Position numbers and translations under genes: made by a program. A model generated the notes under the pieces. The model saw only the letters and a program-made list of their open reading frames with translations. It had not been told where the DNA came from and did not search any database. From Alentia gelatinosa (lineage: Eukaryota; Annelida; Polychaeta; Phyllodocida; Polynoidae), in NCBI GenBank assembly GCA_950022655.1, contig OX465584.1:54082789-54146788 (forward strand): a stretch of 64,000 bases of DNA. Reading direction: 5' to 3'. Positions 10,978 to 20,816 of the stretch are shown here, piece after piece; positions within the stretch are counted from its first letter, which is position 1; every line of letters starts with the position of its first letter.

Positions 10978-11442
10978 ATTAAAGGCATATTTCTCAATGG
11001 TGCCACCTGGTGATTTTTTTCATATTGGCATTTTTTTCAACCAAATTGAAATACAAGGTTTTGTCCAGTGTGTCCGAACCCAATATGTAAGAAAGACTTA
11101 TTTACATGTTGCTGGTTTATATGGGAAATTCAATGGAAAATAATATTTTCTTCGATTCTTTCAAAAACAACGGTGACCTATAGTTCTCAAAACTTAAATA
11201 TATAGTTGTACTAATTTGCAATACTCTGTGAAAGCTTGAGGAAAATGGCATGGGTATTGCTTTGTGAAAACTCACTTATAATAAGTTCTTTATATTTTTA
11301 CTTTTATAAAATTAGCATCATTTTAATCTTTAAATCTTTAAGTCAGATGCATGTCCTACACATCATGAGATCATCATATCAATGTTTTAGGAAATTCGCA
11401 TGGGGTTTAATTTTCAAGGTCAATTGTCCGATATGCTTTTAA
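10978..11442. mobile_element. Repeat family M
   Basis: Ends TTAAAGGCATATTTCT and CCGATATGCTTTTAA are inverted repeats. The interior aligns loosely with 4366-4765 (AAACTTAAATATATAG, GAAAATGGCATGGGT). A 68-codon frame inside it is not supported as a gene. Confidence 0.5.
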
Positions 11443-12803
11443 AGGCATCTTGGACAATTTACTTGTTTATCTGTGGCTGTGATCGATAATAGGGGCTTTA
11501 GGCACAGGGGTAACCAGGCAAGCAGATCTCACAAGATTTAGGAAGATGGAGCCAGGTAGTGCAAGACACAGCCCGACAAAAACGTCTGACTGATGGAATC
11601 AGCACTTTCTACTTTTAAACAATATTCCAATCTTTATCTTGTCTGGGCTATGAATACCAAGTCGTTCATAAATGCCCCTGCGGTCCATCAATTTATTTGA
11701 TTAATACATGTAAACATCCTCTAAAATCTAGAATTATGATTTTGTAATTTTTTTATTCGGAGCGTATTTCCGCGGGGTGTTTTCCTTCCCAATGCCAGCC
11801 AGAATAAGGCTATGTTAACTGAAATTATTTATAGTTATAATTTGTTCGTTCCGTGGGAATTGACCAGAAACTCCACAGTTTCATGGGGGGGATGATATTT
11901 GTAGGTCGAAAGAAGAATGAAATAACAGCACGTGATATTTCATCATCATCATCATCAGGGAATCTCATCTTTAAATTCATCATATTTCAAATTTTATTTT
12001 TACCTGATTTTTACCTGATTTTTACATTTTCAAATTTCATTTTTACATTCAACATAATACCATGCCACTTTCGCGGAAGTCATAATTGTGTTCCTGGAAT
12101 TTCATGATTGCCACTTCTCTTTCCACATAATCCGGTTTTTTTCCAGAGAATTAGGTGTACTTGAGAAGTGATCACGTTTCCTAACATTATGTGCCAGAGG
12201 CCACCGATGCCCAGAGCCGGTAAAAGCTTTTCGAGGAAAGGTCACAATGGGATATAAATGCCTTCAATAAAGTATCATGTTGTAAATTTGACGTATAAGT
12301 TAACCAGCGTGGCAGATTTAGTACGAAAGACGAGCTTGTTAATAGCACGTGAAGATCATCATTGACAGGATGCATTACTCTTACCTTTGACATCATTATC
12401 GTTTCAGTGAAAGTTAAACTTTGCTAAACTATGAACTTGTAGGCGAACAAGATCTCCATTTTGTCATAAGGCCATTCGCCACCAATGTGCAGTCGGGAAA
12501 CATCAGTATAGGTATCTGAATTTATCTGACCCCTCACATTGACTAATGGGCTTACCTTCGTAACATAATGACTAACACAGAAGCACAGTTGGCTTTTTAG
12601 AATTTAATGAGTTACGTAATATGAGGTAAATCTATATAGTAATTAGAATATAACTATAATTAAAATATGACAGCAATGTCACGAGCTATTGAGAAGGCTT
12701 ATGGAGTAGATGAGGGTAAAGAGTTTTTTTAGGGTGGGTGGGTTGTTCCTTTCAGCTGGCGTCCCAGGGTTGAAGTGGACGCAGATCGGGTGCGGAGTAG
12801 GGT
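11443..12803. other. Unassigned region
   Basis: AT-rich sequence with a short CAT/ATC repeat at about 11938-11957 and several TTTTTACCTGAT tandem pieces near 11996-12030. No gene or shared repeat was recognised. Confidence 0.4.
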
Positions 12804-12841
12804 GGTCACGTGACCGGAACAACGTGACCGGAACCACGTGA
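12804..12841. promoter_or_regulatory. CACGTG / CCGGAA tandem cluster
   Basis: The perfect palindrome GGTCACGTGACC (12804-12815) is followed by a 14-bp period repeat giving two ACCGGAAC cores (12813-12820, 12827-12834), AACGTGACC and another CACGTG (12835-12840). GTCACGTGAC is the known E-box bound by MiT/TFE and USF-type bHLH-zip factors, and CCGGAA is the ETS core. A promoter role is inferred. No transcript start or downstream coding exon could be assigned. Confidence 0.35.
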
Positions 12842-13165
12842 GTAGCGTCCATAGTAACTGACTTCTGCTCGGCATTACAGCCAACTCTTCCAGTTAGCCG
12901 TAATTCCCCTAATTTCTTTCTAAATAGTCAATGGGCGTTGGATACTGGGGGTGAGATAAAGAAAAAAAGATATCTGTCGGCAAGCAAAAATCATCAAGTA
13001 TAAACGTTCCCACTACTTGAATTGTCAAGCCGGACACTTTAAATCTGCTGGCTTCTCTCCACTGTGAAGTGTGCCGTGTGACGATCACCGTCATGTAAGT
13101 AGTATAGTCCCCAGTAGTATACACAAACGACCGTTTTCACCGGGCTAAGACCCAGTTTACAGTAA

Positions 13166-13447
13166 GGCCCGGTGTCCACCTACTACGATATGGCTCCAAT
13201 ATGGTCTACGATGTACCTCCCGGTAAAAAATCAAAATCGCGTCGGAAGGTCATCTAATATCGGGGCAGTTGACCACGTCTCTGCGATTAGACACCGATAA
13301 AAACTCCATACAATGCGTGGTGGATTGGCATGTCTAGACATGTGTCGGCGATTTTGCACCTTCACGATAAGTCTCCAATATTTGCTTTTTGTATCGGTGC
13401 CATATCGGTAGCTATAAATTTCTATAGTAGTAGGTGGACGCCAGGCC
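13166..13447 (+). mobile_element. MITE family A with TAA duplication
   Basis: A 282-bp element (GGCCCGGTGTCCACCTACTA to GTAGGTGGACGCCAGGCC), flanked by TAA at 13163-13165 and TAA at 13448-13450. It has no coding capacity, so it must have been moved in trans by a transposase encoded elsewhere. Confidence 0.88.
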
Positions 13448-13518
13448 TAAGTAATACAGTCCCCAGTAGTATTCACAAACGGCGGTTTTCACCAGGCTTT
13501 GACCAAGTTGTCACATAA

Positions 13519-13750
13519 TGCTGGAGACACACCAAGCGAGAAATGCAGCCATTTCCAGAATCGCCAACACAAAATGGCGAGTATCGGAGATATTATTTCA
13601 TAGGGATATCTCCCACCGATAATTTGACCGATAATTTAACGTATCAGAAGCAATATTCAGGTGAAATATGAAGTTATAGCACCCATACACGCCATTTTGT
13701 GTTGGTGATTCCGGAAATCGCTACATTTCTCACTTGGTGTGCCCCAGCTT
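13519..13750 (+). mobile_element. MITE family G
   Basis: Terminal inverted repeats GCTGGAGACACACCAAGCGA and TCACTTGGTGTGCCCCAGC bound a 230-bp element with an internal AAAATGGCGAGTAT / CACGCCATTTTGTG inverted pair. TAA precedes the left end. The right flank no longer shows the triplet clearly. Confidence 0.75.
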
Positions 13751-13869
13751 CACCGATAATCTATATTTTCTTGGTGAACACCACCGACTGATTGCCGAAG
13801 ATTACGCAATATGGCTATCACTGACTGACCTATTCAATTGACCTACATTGAGTGAGGCTCAAGGTCTTA

Positions 13870-14156
13870 ATACCCGGCGTCCACCTACTACGATATGGCT
13901 CCAATATGGTCTACGATGCACCTCCCGATAAAAAAAAAATCAAAATCGCGTCAGAAGGTTACCTAATATCGGGGCAGTTGACCACGTTTCTGCGATTAGA
14001 CACCGATAAAAACACCATACAATGCGTAGTGGATTGGCATGTCTAGACATATGTCTACGATTTTGCACCTTCCCGATATGGCACCGATTTTGACATTTTG
14101 TATCGCTGCCATGTCGGGAGGTCTACGATTCTATCATAGTAGGTGGACGCCGGGCC
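13870..14156 (+). mobile_element. MITE family A with TAA duplication
   Basis: A 287-bp copy flanked by TAA at 13867-13869 and TAA at 14157-14159. The first two bases differ from consensus (TA for GG). It lies only about 420 bp from another copy in the same orientation. Confidence 0.85.
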
Positions 14157-14384
14157 TAAGTCTGAAAAATACATGGGTATGGACATGAGGAATACAATGA
14201 AAGATACCCGGCTTTTTATATTATAGACGACTAAAACGTGACGACAGTAGATCGTCTAGCCAACAGCCACAATGTCAGCCGCTATAGTTGTGGAACCCAA
14301 GAATTTCCTCAGGTGCTACACGATCTATCATCTCTTAAAAGAAGAACGCATTACTTTTTCCTGTTCACCTTAGCAGGCATTTAC

Positions 14385-14460
14385 CCTAGACGGTTATAGG
14401 TGAAGATTCCTGAACGTTAACCCTGTTTAAACTACAGGTGAAGATTGCCGGTAAGGCCAC
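14385..14460. repeat. Family B fragment
   Basis: GGCATTTACCCTAGACGGTTATAG is a mutated family B end. A similar weak match (TAGACGACTAAAACGTGACGAC) lies at about 14223-14245. Confidence 0.35.
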
Positions 14461-14587
14461 TCAAAAAAACCAACTTGTTTCTCATCACCAAGCCATGAAA
14501 AATATGATGAGGGCGCTTTTTTTTTCTTCTTTTTTTTGGCTGGATCAAAGATGGCTTAAAAGTGTCATAAAATGGGCTTTAGACATA

Positions 14588-14674
14588 CAGTAAAACCCTG
14601 CGTAAGCAGTCACCCTCCGTTCCAGGCCAAAATGTCCGCTTATGCAGGGTGTCTGCGTATGCAGGGTTTTCAGA
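14588..14674. mobile_element. Short fold-back with CAGTAAAACCCTGC ends
   Basis: CAGTAAAACCCTGCGTAAGC at the left pairs with GCGTATGCAGGGTTTTCAG at the right, spanning about 85 bp preceded by TA. CAGT(A)AAACC ends with a TA target are typical of pogo/Tigger-like Tc1-mariner relatives. The assignment rests only on the ends. Confidence 0.45.
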
Positions 14675-14984
14675 TTTATACTGCATATACATTGAAAGCA
14701 TCCCTGGCATGAGGAGCTTTAATTTTATACCAAATACACATACTTTTCATAATTTCTATCGAGGTTCATCTTATCTTAACAAAAAAAAAAGAAATCTTCT
14801 AAAATCGCTTTTGCAGATGCGCGCGGTGATGAGAAACATGTTGTTTTTTTTGAGTGGCCTAAAGAAGTGTGAACTAAAATATTTTGGTTGTCAACACAGG
14901 ACACACATTTTCCGTAAGAAGGCGAGGTGGTCAACGACTGAGACAGGATTCCCAGCTGTCTAGAAAACTCAAGTAATTATTATC

Positions 14985-15640
14985 CATCTTTTCGTGTAAA
15001 TCAAACCCAGGAATAGCCATATTAAGTGGTATATAAATAGGGACTATATCTTTTGCTCTTTAGCACAAAGAGACTACTTTCCTATATACACTGACTTTGA
15101 GGCCGTATATAATTGATTTTAATCCGAATACAATGGTAATGGTACCTGAAAGTTCTCAAATCATGGGTCGTGGATTACATAGACAATAATCGATGGTTTT
15201 GTGGACAGGCGGCCGTAAACCACGAGAGGTTGACGCGTAGAAATACACGAGCGCTAGCGAGTGTATTACGAGGTCAACCGCGAGTGGTGTACAGAGCCGC
15301 CTGTCCACAAAACCATCGTTTGTTGCATTTATTATCCATCTTTTCGAATACATTAAACCCAGTAATTGTCATATTAACAGGTATTACAATAGGAACTATT
15401 TCTTTGCTCCATAGCTAAAGGGACTATTTTTCTCGTATACCATGGTTTTGAGGCCATATACCACAGGTTTGAATCCGTATACCACAGTTATGGTATCTGA
15501 CAGGTTTTACACAATGGGTAGTGGTTTACTGAGTCCCTATACATTTTTAATGGGGGCTTTGTATACGATGGATAATAAATACATTTTCCCATACATTTTC
15601 TGTGGGGATTTTGTATACCATGGATATTAAAAAACATTGC
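14985..15640 (+). mobile_element. Family I element with central hairpin and flanking direct repeats
   Basis: A long near-perfect hairpin (about 15175-15330; arms contain TTTTGTGGACAGGCGGC and its complement, apex GAGCGCTAGCGAGTG) lies between two diverged direct repeats. The left repeat is about 14990-15165 and the right about 15340-15540. Both carry CATATTAA..GGTAT, GGGACTAT, TTTGAGGCC.TAT and AATCCGTATACCACA-type motifs. Other family I copies (21300-21715, 53865-54215) have the repeat on one side only. Confidence 0.65.
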
Positions 15641-15902
15641 CTACGTGCTCCTGATACAGGTAAGTAACGCCAAAATGTTGCTCCCATGGGACTGCAGCAT
15701 ACCAACCCTCTATCATTAAGCAGCACACTTGTAGTGATTCGGAAGCCCTCCTCACTACCCATGCACCTGCCACTCCTCTTGGTGCAGATATTTCTATGGT
15801 AGCAAACCTCAGTCCAAGCTTATTGCTGCCACCTATGGGCGATATGATGGGGCAATTGCATATCCTATAGACAGGCCTATGCAGTATCTCCCTGCTTACA
15901 TG
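15641..15902. other. Unassigned spacer
   Basis: A 103-codon minus-strand frame (15627-15938) covers this stretch but has no recognisable motif and is within what chance allows in this window. Confidence 0.35.
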
Positions 15903-16128
15903 TGTGGCGATTCCGCCTGCCGACGAAAACACCACCAATTATATGAAACAAATGTTGGTAGGTAGTTCTATTGAGAAGTCATCGGTGAGCATGATAGCTT
16001 CTCACTCTCACCTGAATTGTCTGCTGGGGTGGAAGCAATTAACAATCTGTTCACCCTCTTGGTCGCCTCGCCTCCTCATGGTGCAGACCGGATATTCTTG
16101 CACGCAAGCATAACAAAAGCGACCAGGG

Positions 16129-16483
16129 TGGGGAGTTAGCTCAGTAGTAAAGAGCACTGGACTTGTAATATCAAGGTTGTCAGACTTTGTTGATTCGGGT
16201 CCCACTGCAGCCACTTTTCTCTTTCACCCCCAGCAGTGGTAGATTTACTGCTATATCAAAGGCTAATCCTTCTCATACCATGTCTATGTGGTGTGGGAAG
16301 TAAAAGAACTCTCACCTCGATAAATGTGTAGGGGTGAGGTTTCCACCTAAATACATTTCATAGATTCGATCACCACCATAGATTCGATCACCACCCTTGT
16401 GGTGTAAAAGAACCTTGAGAAAGTCTGGTGAGAACCTGCAATGGTTAACTGGACGTTTAATCAAACCAACAAACCAACCAACC
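16129..16483 (+). mobile_element. tRNA-derived SINE
   Basis: The 5' head resembles a tRNA with a TGT (Thr-type) anticodon loop. An A box (TAGCTCAGTAGTAAAGAGC, from 16137) and B box (GATTCGGGTCC, 16192-16202) form an internal pol III promoter. An unrelated body follows, containing an 18-bp duplication (CATAGATTCGATCACCAC twice near 16360-16396). The element ends in an AACC/AAACC-rich tail (about 16460-16483). The body family was not identified, and no flanking target duplication was found by eye. Confidence 0.75.
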
Positions 16484-16737
16484 ATGTTATGTTACTAAAT
16501 TGTGATACCTATATACATGCAACCACTTTTGGTGTATAATTGTATATCACCTTGTACCAGATTGTCTAACTGAAGTGAATGGAACCAGGCGTTTTTGTTA
16601 TAGCATTTAACAAACTACTGTAATCATGAGAATGTACTCAAACTCTGTTATACTCTGTATATATTATTTGTGTCCCTGAGAATGCAACCGTCATGTAAGT
16701 CCACAAGTTGGGCACTGACTGAAAGATCTTTGGAACT

Positions 16738-16815
16738 GGAGTAGGATGGAAGATAGGCAGTATTTAGCCTTTATCCTGTTCTTCAGTATAAATAAAAGCT
16801 TTAAAAAAAATAATT
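16738..16815 (+). mobile_element. 3' end of a polyadenylated retroposon
   Basis: GGAGTAGGATGGAAGATAGG, then AATAAAAGCTTT followed by an A-rich tail. The same sequence ends at 32680-32752, and a looser match lies at 61005-61035. A shared 3' segment with polyadenylation signal and A-tail suggests a 5'-truncated SINE or LINE tail. Confidence 0.5.
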
Positions 16816-17504
16816 TTAAAAAACCAAATCTCACCTTAATCCAGACCTATGTCATGGTGTTCGACCTGAAAGCTGCTGTCTTCCTGTGCTTTATTTGTAT
16901 ACCCATATGACTTTGCAACTCTGCTAGGACTTCAATGTGTTTTGTAAATTTCCAGCCTGGAGCATCATGGAAATAGACATATCTGAGCCTACTGTTTACC
17001 TCCAGCCTAAATTTTTTTTAAACTTTAAAAAAATATTTAATCAGCGGCGGTCAGCAGAAATGATATTTTGCGATGGAAACTGAGGTCGTCACCGACCGAT
17101 TTCTGACACCTAGTACAGAGTCTAAGACAAAGTCCCTGAACAATCACCCCGAGACTCAAGCACCCTTTATGCTGAAGTACCCTCTGAGAAACAGGCGCCC
17201 TGAGTGAGGGTGTAGAAAAAATAAGTGATCATGCCTGCAGTCTACCTATTGGCTAGGTTGGGTACATATGTCCCACCAAATTGACTCAATAAATTTTTAA
17301 CATGTTTAAAATCAGAATCTCTTGTGATTCTGTACTCCAGGAGGGGAATTTATCGGCGACAATTATCCTTATCAACCTTCAGTCTCAGAAGAATGAAACC
17401 ATTCAGACGAGGATATTGTGTTCCAGTACAGAATCTCAGCAGGACTTGTTTCGGAAAAATACCCTGTGAAGTACATGAGTCCCATCATGTGAAGTTCACT
17501 TACA

Positions 17505-18245
17505 ACTTTATTTCCACTGGTCGACGAAAAGAGCGGAGATTTCGTGAGTTAAAAAAACCCTAAAAAACCCTAAAAGTATGTCGGTGGTGCCTGTTGGTGT
17601 CAGTGAGGGTGCAGTGTATGCACCACCATTTCTAGTGTATTTTCCCAGTACAAAAAGATTTTCTGTGAGAAAGTCTGTCGGTGGTGGCCGTGCTACATAA
17701 TCTATGCAAAATTATCCCAAATTAATCAGTATCCATTTGGGGCCATCAATAAAGTATGTACGAAAAATTTCTGAAATATTTGCCCGCCCCCCAACCCCCT
17801 CTCCTGATCTTGTAGGCAATAGAACAAAGAGAGAGCATTATACACACAATTTCCAAAGTTGTTGACCCCCACCCTACCCCTCACAGTGCTTACGTACGTT
17901 ATGAGTGGCCCCTTCACTGTCGGTCTTGTTTCCATTCACCGATCAGGGAGCTGTTTCAAAAGTCGGGAGGGTTCTAAACGAGAGTACTCACCACCAAAGT
18001 GAGAGCTAACAAATGCACTTGAAGCGTCGCTGTTGAGGTGGAGGTGCCGCTCGTTATTGGGTATTGGTATTTGATTCAAAGTGCCGCTCGCTGTTGCGGC
18101 CTCTTGCTTTGAAATGTGACGTGCGGCTGGCGAGACTTCACTCGACTTTTGAAACAGCTCCCTGGTGTTAGGGTACCCAGAAAATCCATCGGTAGTTCCC
18201 GGCTGCAGATCGTTTTAGAATAATCAGCCAATGGAAACAGGTTTT
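17505..18245. mobile_element. Family F element interrupted by family Q
   Basis: F motifs (TTTCCACTGGTCGACGAAAA, GTGCAGTGTATGCACCACC, GTTTCCATTCACCGATC, ATCAGCCAATGGAAACAGG) run across this region and are broken at 17944 by a complete family Q element. The flanks GTTTCCATTCACCGAT and AGGGTACCCAGAAAATCC align with uninterrupted F sequence near 7014-7060. Confidence 0.55.
17944..18164. mobile_element. Inverted-repeat element family Q
   Basis: A 221-bp element bounded by CAGGGAGCTGTTTCAAAAGT and ACTTTTGAAACAGCTCCCTG. The interior has GCCGCTCG repeats and AGCGTCGCTG. The copy at 18894-19130 is very similar, including the AGTCGGGAGGGT.CTAAACGAG start. No target duplication is obvious. Confidence 0.8.
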
Positions 18246-18436
18246 AGCCTCATTAGGAGAAAATCATACCTTTACGGGAGACTTGACAGCAGGAGCTTAG
18301 CTGCTTCCTTTGATGGCTCTAATTAATTGAAGGATAAAAAGATATGTAATTCAATCAATACCTTATTAGTTCTGAGGGTCTTCATCAAAAACGGATAACA
18401 GATAGCAATTATATCTTGATGAATAAAGCCTATGAC

Positions 18437-18738
18437 ATATTATTAGGAAACGTCCTTACTGTGGACGAAACGGTTCCTGTTCGAGGTCAGTCGTCGATTT
18501 CATACTGCCTGACGCCATAGGCGGAAGGCAGTATGAAATCGACGACTGACCGAGAACGAGAACCATTTCGTCTACAGTGAGGACGTTTGCTTATTATTAT
18601 ATACCTTTAATTGGTGAAAAAACGCCATTTTAATGACATACAAAGTCGCAGTCACAGCGGGCACGAACATTATTATTACTGCACCCCTACAGCGGGCAGT
18701 ATTTAATAGACATTCGGACATAGGTATATAATAATAAT
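18437..18738. mobile_element. Family H element (hairpin plus inverted arms)
   Basis: The left half (18451-18585) is a long hairpin from CGTCCTTACTGTGGACGAAA to its complement, with apex CTGACGCCATAGGCGGAAG. The right half is bounded by TTATTATTATATACC and GGTATATAATAATA and holds GCGGGCA repeats. The copy at 22093-22396 shows the same order and nearly the same length. Confidence 0.8.
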
Positions 18739-18893
18739 GGTAATCCGCATTTTCCATTCAACCTATGGTCGGATTGAATCGGTAACAATCGGTACCGATG
18801 TTAAATATGTGACTAGTGACCCGACAGTGATCAAATGATGCCACAATGGGCCACCTTCTAGTTATGAGCGATGCCATAATGGGGCAATAAAAC

Positions 18894-19130
18894 CAGGGAA
18901 CTGTTTCAAAAGTCGGGAGGGTGCTAAACGAGAGTACTCACCGCCAAAGTGAGAGCTAACAATGGCGCTTGAAGCGTCGCTGTCGAGGTGGAGGTGCCGC
19001 TCGTTATTGGGTATTGGTACCGGTTTAGCTGCCGCTTTGATTCAAAGTGCCGCTCGCTGTTGCGGCCTCTCGCTTTGAAATGCGACGTGCGGCTGGCGAG
19101 ACTTCACTCGACTTTTGAAACAGCTCCCAG
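18894..19130. mobile_element. Family Q element
   Basis: A 237-bp close relative of 17944-18164, bounded by CAGGGAACTGTTTCAAAAGT and ACTTTTGAAACAGCTCCCAG. It includes a 16-bp insertion near 19021 (GGTTTAGCTGCCGCTT) absent from the first copy. Confidence 0.8.
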
Positions 19131-19469
19131 GTCTGTGAAGTGCGTAACATAGAATCCACAGGTTGGGATTCGTGTACCTTACAGCGTGTTTGTCTGAGGC
19201 ATATCCTTCTGAGATTCTCTACTGGAAAAATGGATGTTAAAGTAGCCAAACAAGAACAACAACTACGGGAACACTCCTCATTTCCTCATCTGAATTGTGC
19301 GGTTTCATTTCCCTGGGACAAGTTTTTACCCCTGCAAATGTGGGCGACAATTACCCCTAAGAAAGTAAAGAACCTGAAGAGATTTTGATCTTAAATACGT
19401 TTAAAATCTATCTGAGACAAATGCACCCACTGCTGGGTCGCCGACTAAGTGTCCATCCCGGCGTTTGTA

Positions 19470-19710
19470 AGATTGTCTCCATTGGCCGGTTATTTGGCAC
19501 CGATTTGTAGTCGGGAACCGCCAATAGATTTTTTTGGTATACCAATGTCAGAGCAGTAACTGCCAACGAGATCTGCAGAGAATGCTCGCAGGTTAATTTG
19601 GCATAGATTATGTAACAAGCTTAAGGCCTCCACCGACGAATTTACTCACAATCAGTGGCAACACTAATAGACTTTTGAATCTGTGCGGATTTCGTCTGCT
19701 AATGGAAACA
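19470..19710. mobile_element. Family F short copy
   Basis: It runs from GTCTCCATTGGCCGGTTATTTGG to CTGCTAATGGAAACAAGA with inverted-repeat ends and internal ATTTTTTTGG.  It is non-coding. Confidence 0.5.
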
Positions 19711-19814
19711 AGATTGGGCAAAATGACTGAAAACGCGACAATTGTAGATCATCTAAAGGGAGAAATCTGCTGCTCCATGAGAAATATTCGGAATTGTCAG
19801 CCCGAGAAATGTTT

Positions 19815-20647
19815 CAAACATTTACACTAGACAATTTAGATTCAACATCTAAAGGAACATACAATATTTACTGCTCTTCACCTAAGCCAACGCCTACACT
19901 AGATAATTATGGGGAATGATTCCAGAAGTCAACCCTGCCTGAACTACTGAATGTATTATTTACCACTATAAAATCGCAGGTGAAAAAGGAATAAGTGAGA
20001 AAAAGACAAAATCGGAGGGGACTTATTACTGAGTTTTTACAAAATCGTCAGGTGTCTCAAACATTAATTCAAGTTGCTTTGAAGTAGTCGACAGGAAAAT
20101 CGACAGGAAAATCGACAGGTGGTTCTAAATTACATAATCTGACGATCCATGGTCATCACTCATTTGGGGTTTACATAAGACGATTACAAGACATTATTGT
20201 CTTGTGTAAACGCCGTGTTAGAATCGTCACCCATAATTGTCTCGTGTAAACGCTGGGTAACACTGGAAGATTATGGGCAGCTTTTCTTGAATTAAGCACC
20301 ATGCACCTGACAACTTTCAGCCGTAAAAGACTAAAAATCGTCTAGTGTAAACGTCAAGCGTGTGGCGTCTGCAGATCTTCAGATTATGCAATTCGGCACC
20401 ACAGAACGACTATTCAACATGCTCTGACGCTGGTGACTATTTCATTCCAGCTTGAATTAGTCATCTAGACAGGTGTTGATTAATCGCAGAGGTGCATTTC
20501 TAAAATAAGTTGTCTAGTGTAAACGCTTGAAGAAACTCTTGGATTCATGACTACTATGGCCCAGATTGCATAATCGAGCACCCCTGACAACCTTTGACTT
20601 AATGAATTACAGTCATCACGTTTTTAGTTGCCTCGTGTAAACGCCGG
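19815..20647. mobile_element. Cluster of family B copies and fragments
   Basis: At least three B termini occur (ACATTTACACTAGACAATTT, TGTCTCGTGTAAACGCTGGG near 20240, GTTGCCTCGTGTAAACGCCGGG near 20628-20648) with internal ACGACTATTCAACATGCTCTGACG. The pieces overlap, as if B elements inserted into or next to each other. A 13-bp run (GACAGGAAAATC) is tandemly repeated three times near 20090-20117. Confidence 0.55.
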
Positions 20648-20816
20648 GCATAGGCTGTTTCCATCGTCCACCGAAAACGGTGTAGATTTTTTTAGTTCTC
20701 CTAATAATCCATTTCCATTTTGAATCAGCAGTGCTAAAGGTCCATTGGTGGTTCCTGACTTTATATCGGTGATGCCCAACAGAATTGGGCTATTGTGAAC
20801 CAAAATAATCTACACC

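Larger units (their letters stand above)
15903..17110. repeat. Family U repeat split by retroposon insertions
   Basis: The left end (CGCCTGCCGACGAAAACACC, then ACCAATTATATG) and right end (CGATGGAAACTGAGGTCGTC near 17070-17095) match the two halves of family U at 32618-32900. The intervening DNA includes a SINE (16129-16483) and a retroposon 3' end (16738-16815). The remainder is unassigned. Confidence 0.45.

Noticed and set aside
16129..16214. Intact tRNA-Thr gene
   Set aside because: Acceptor and T-arm pairings are poor, there is no pol III terminator directly after it, and a SINE body and tail follow.
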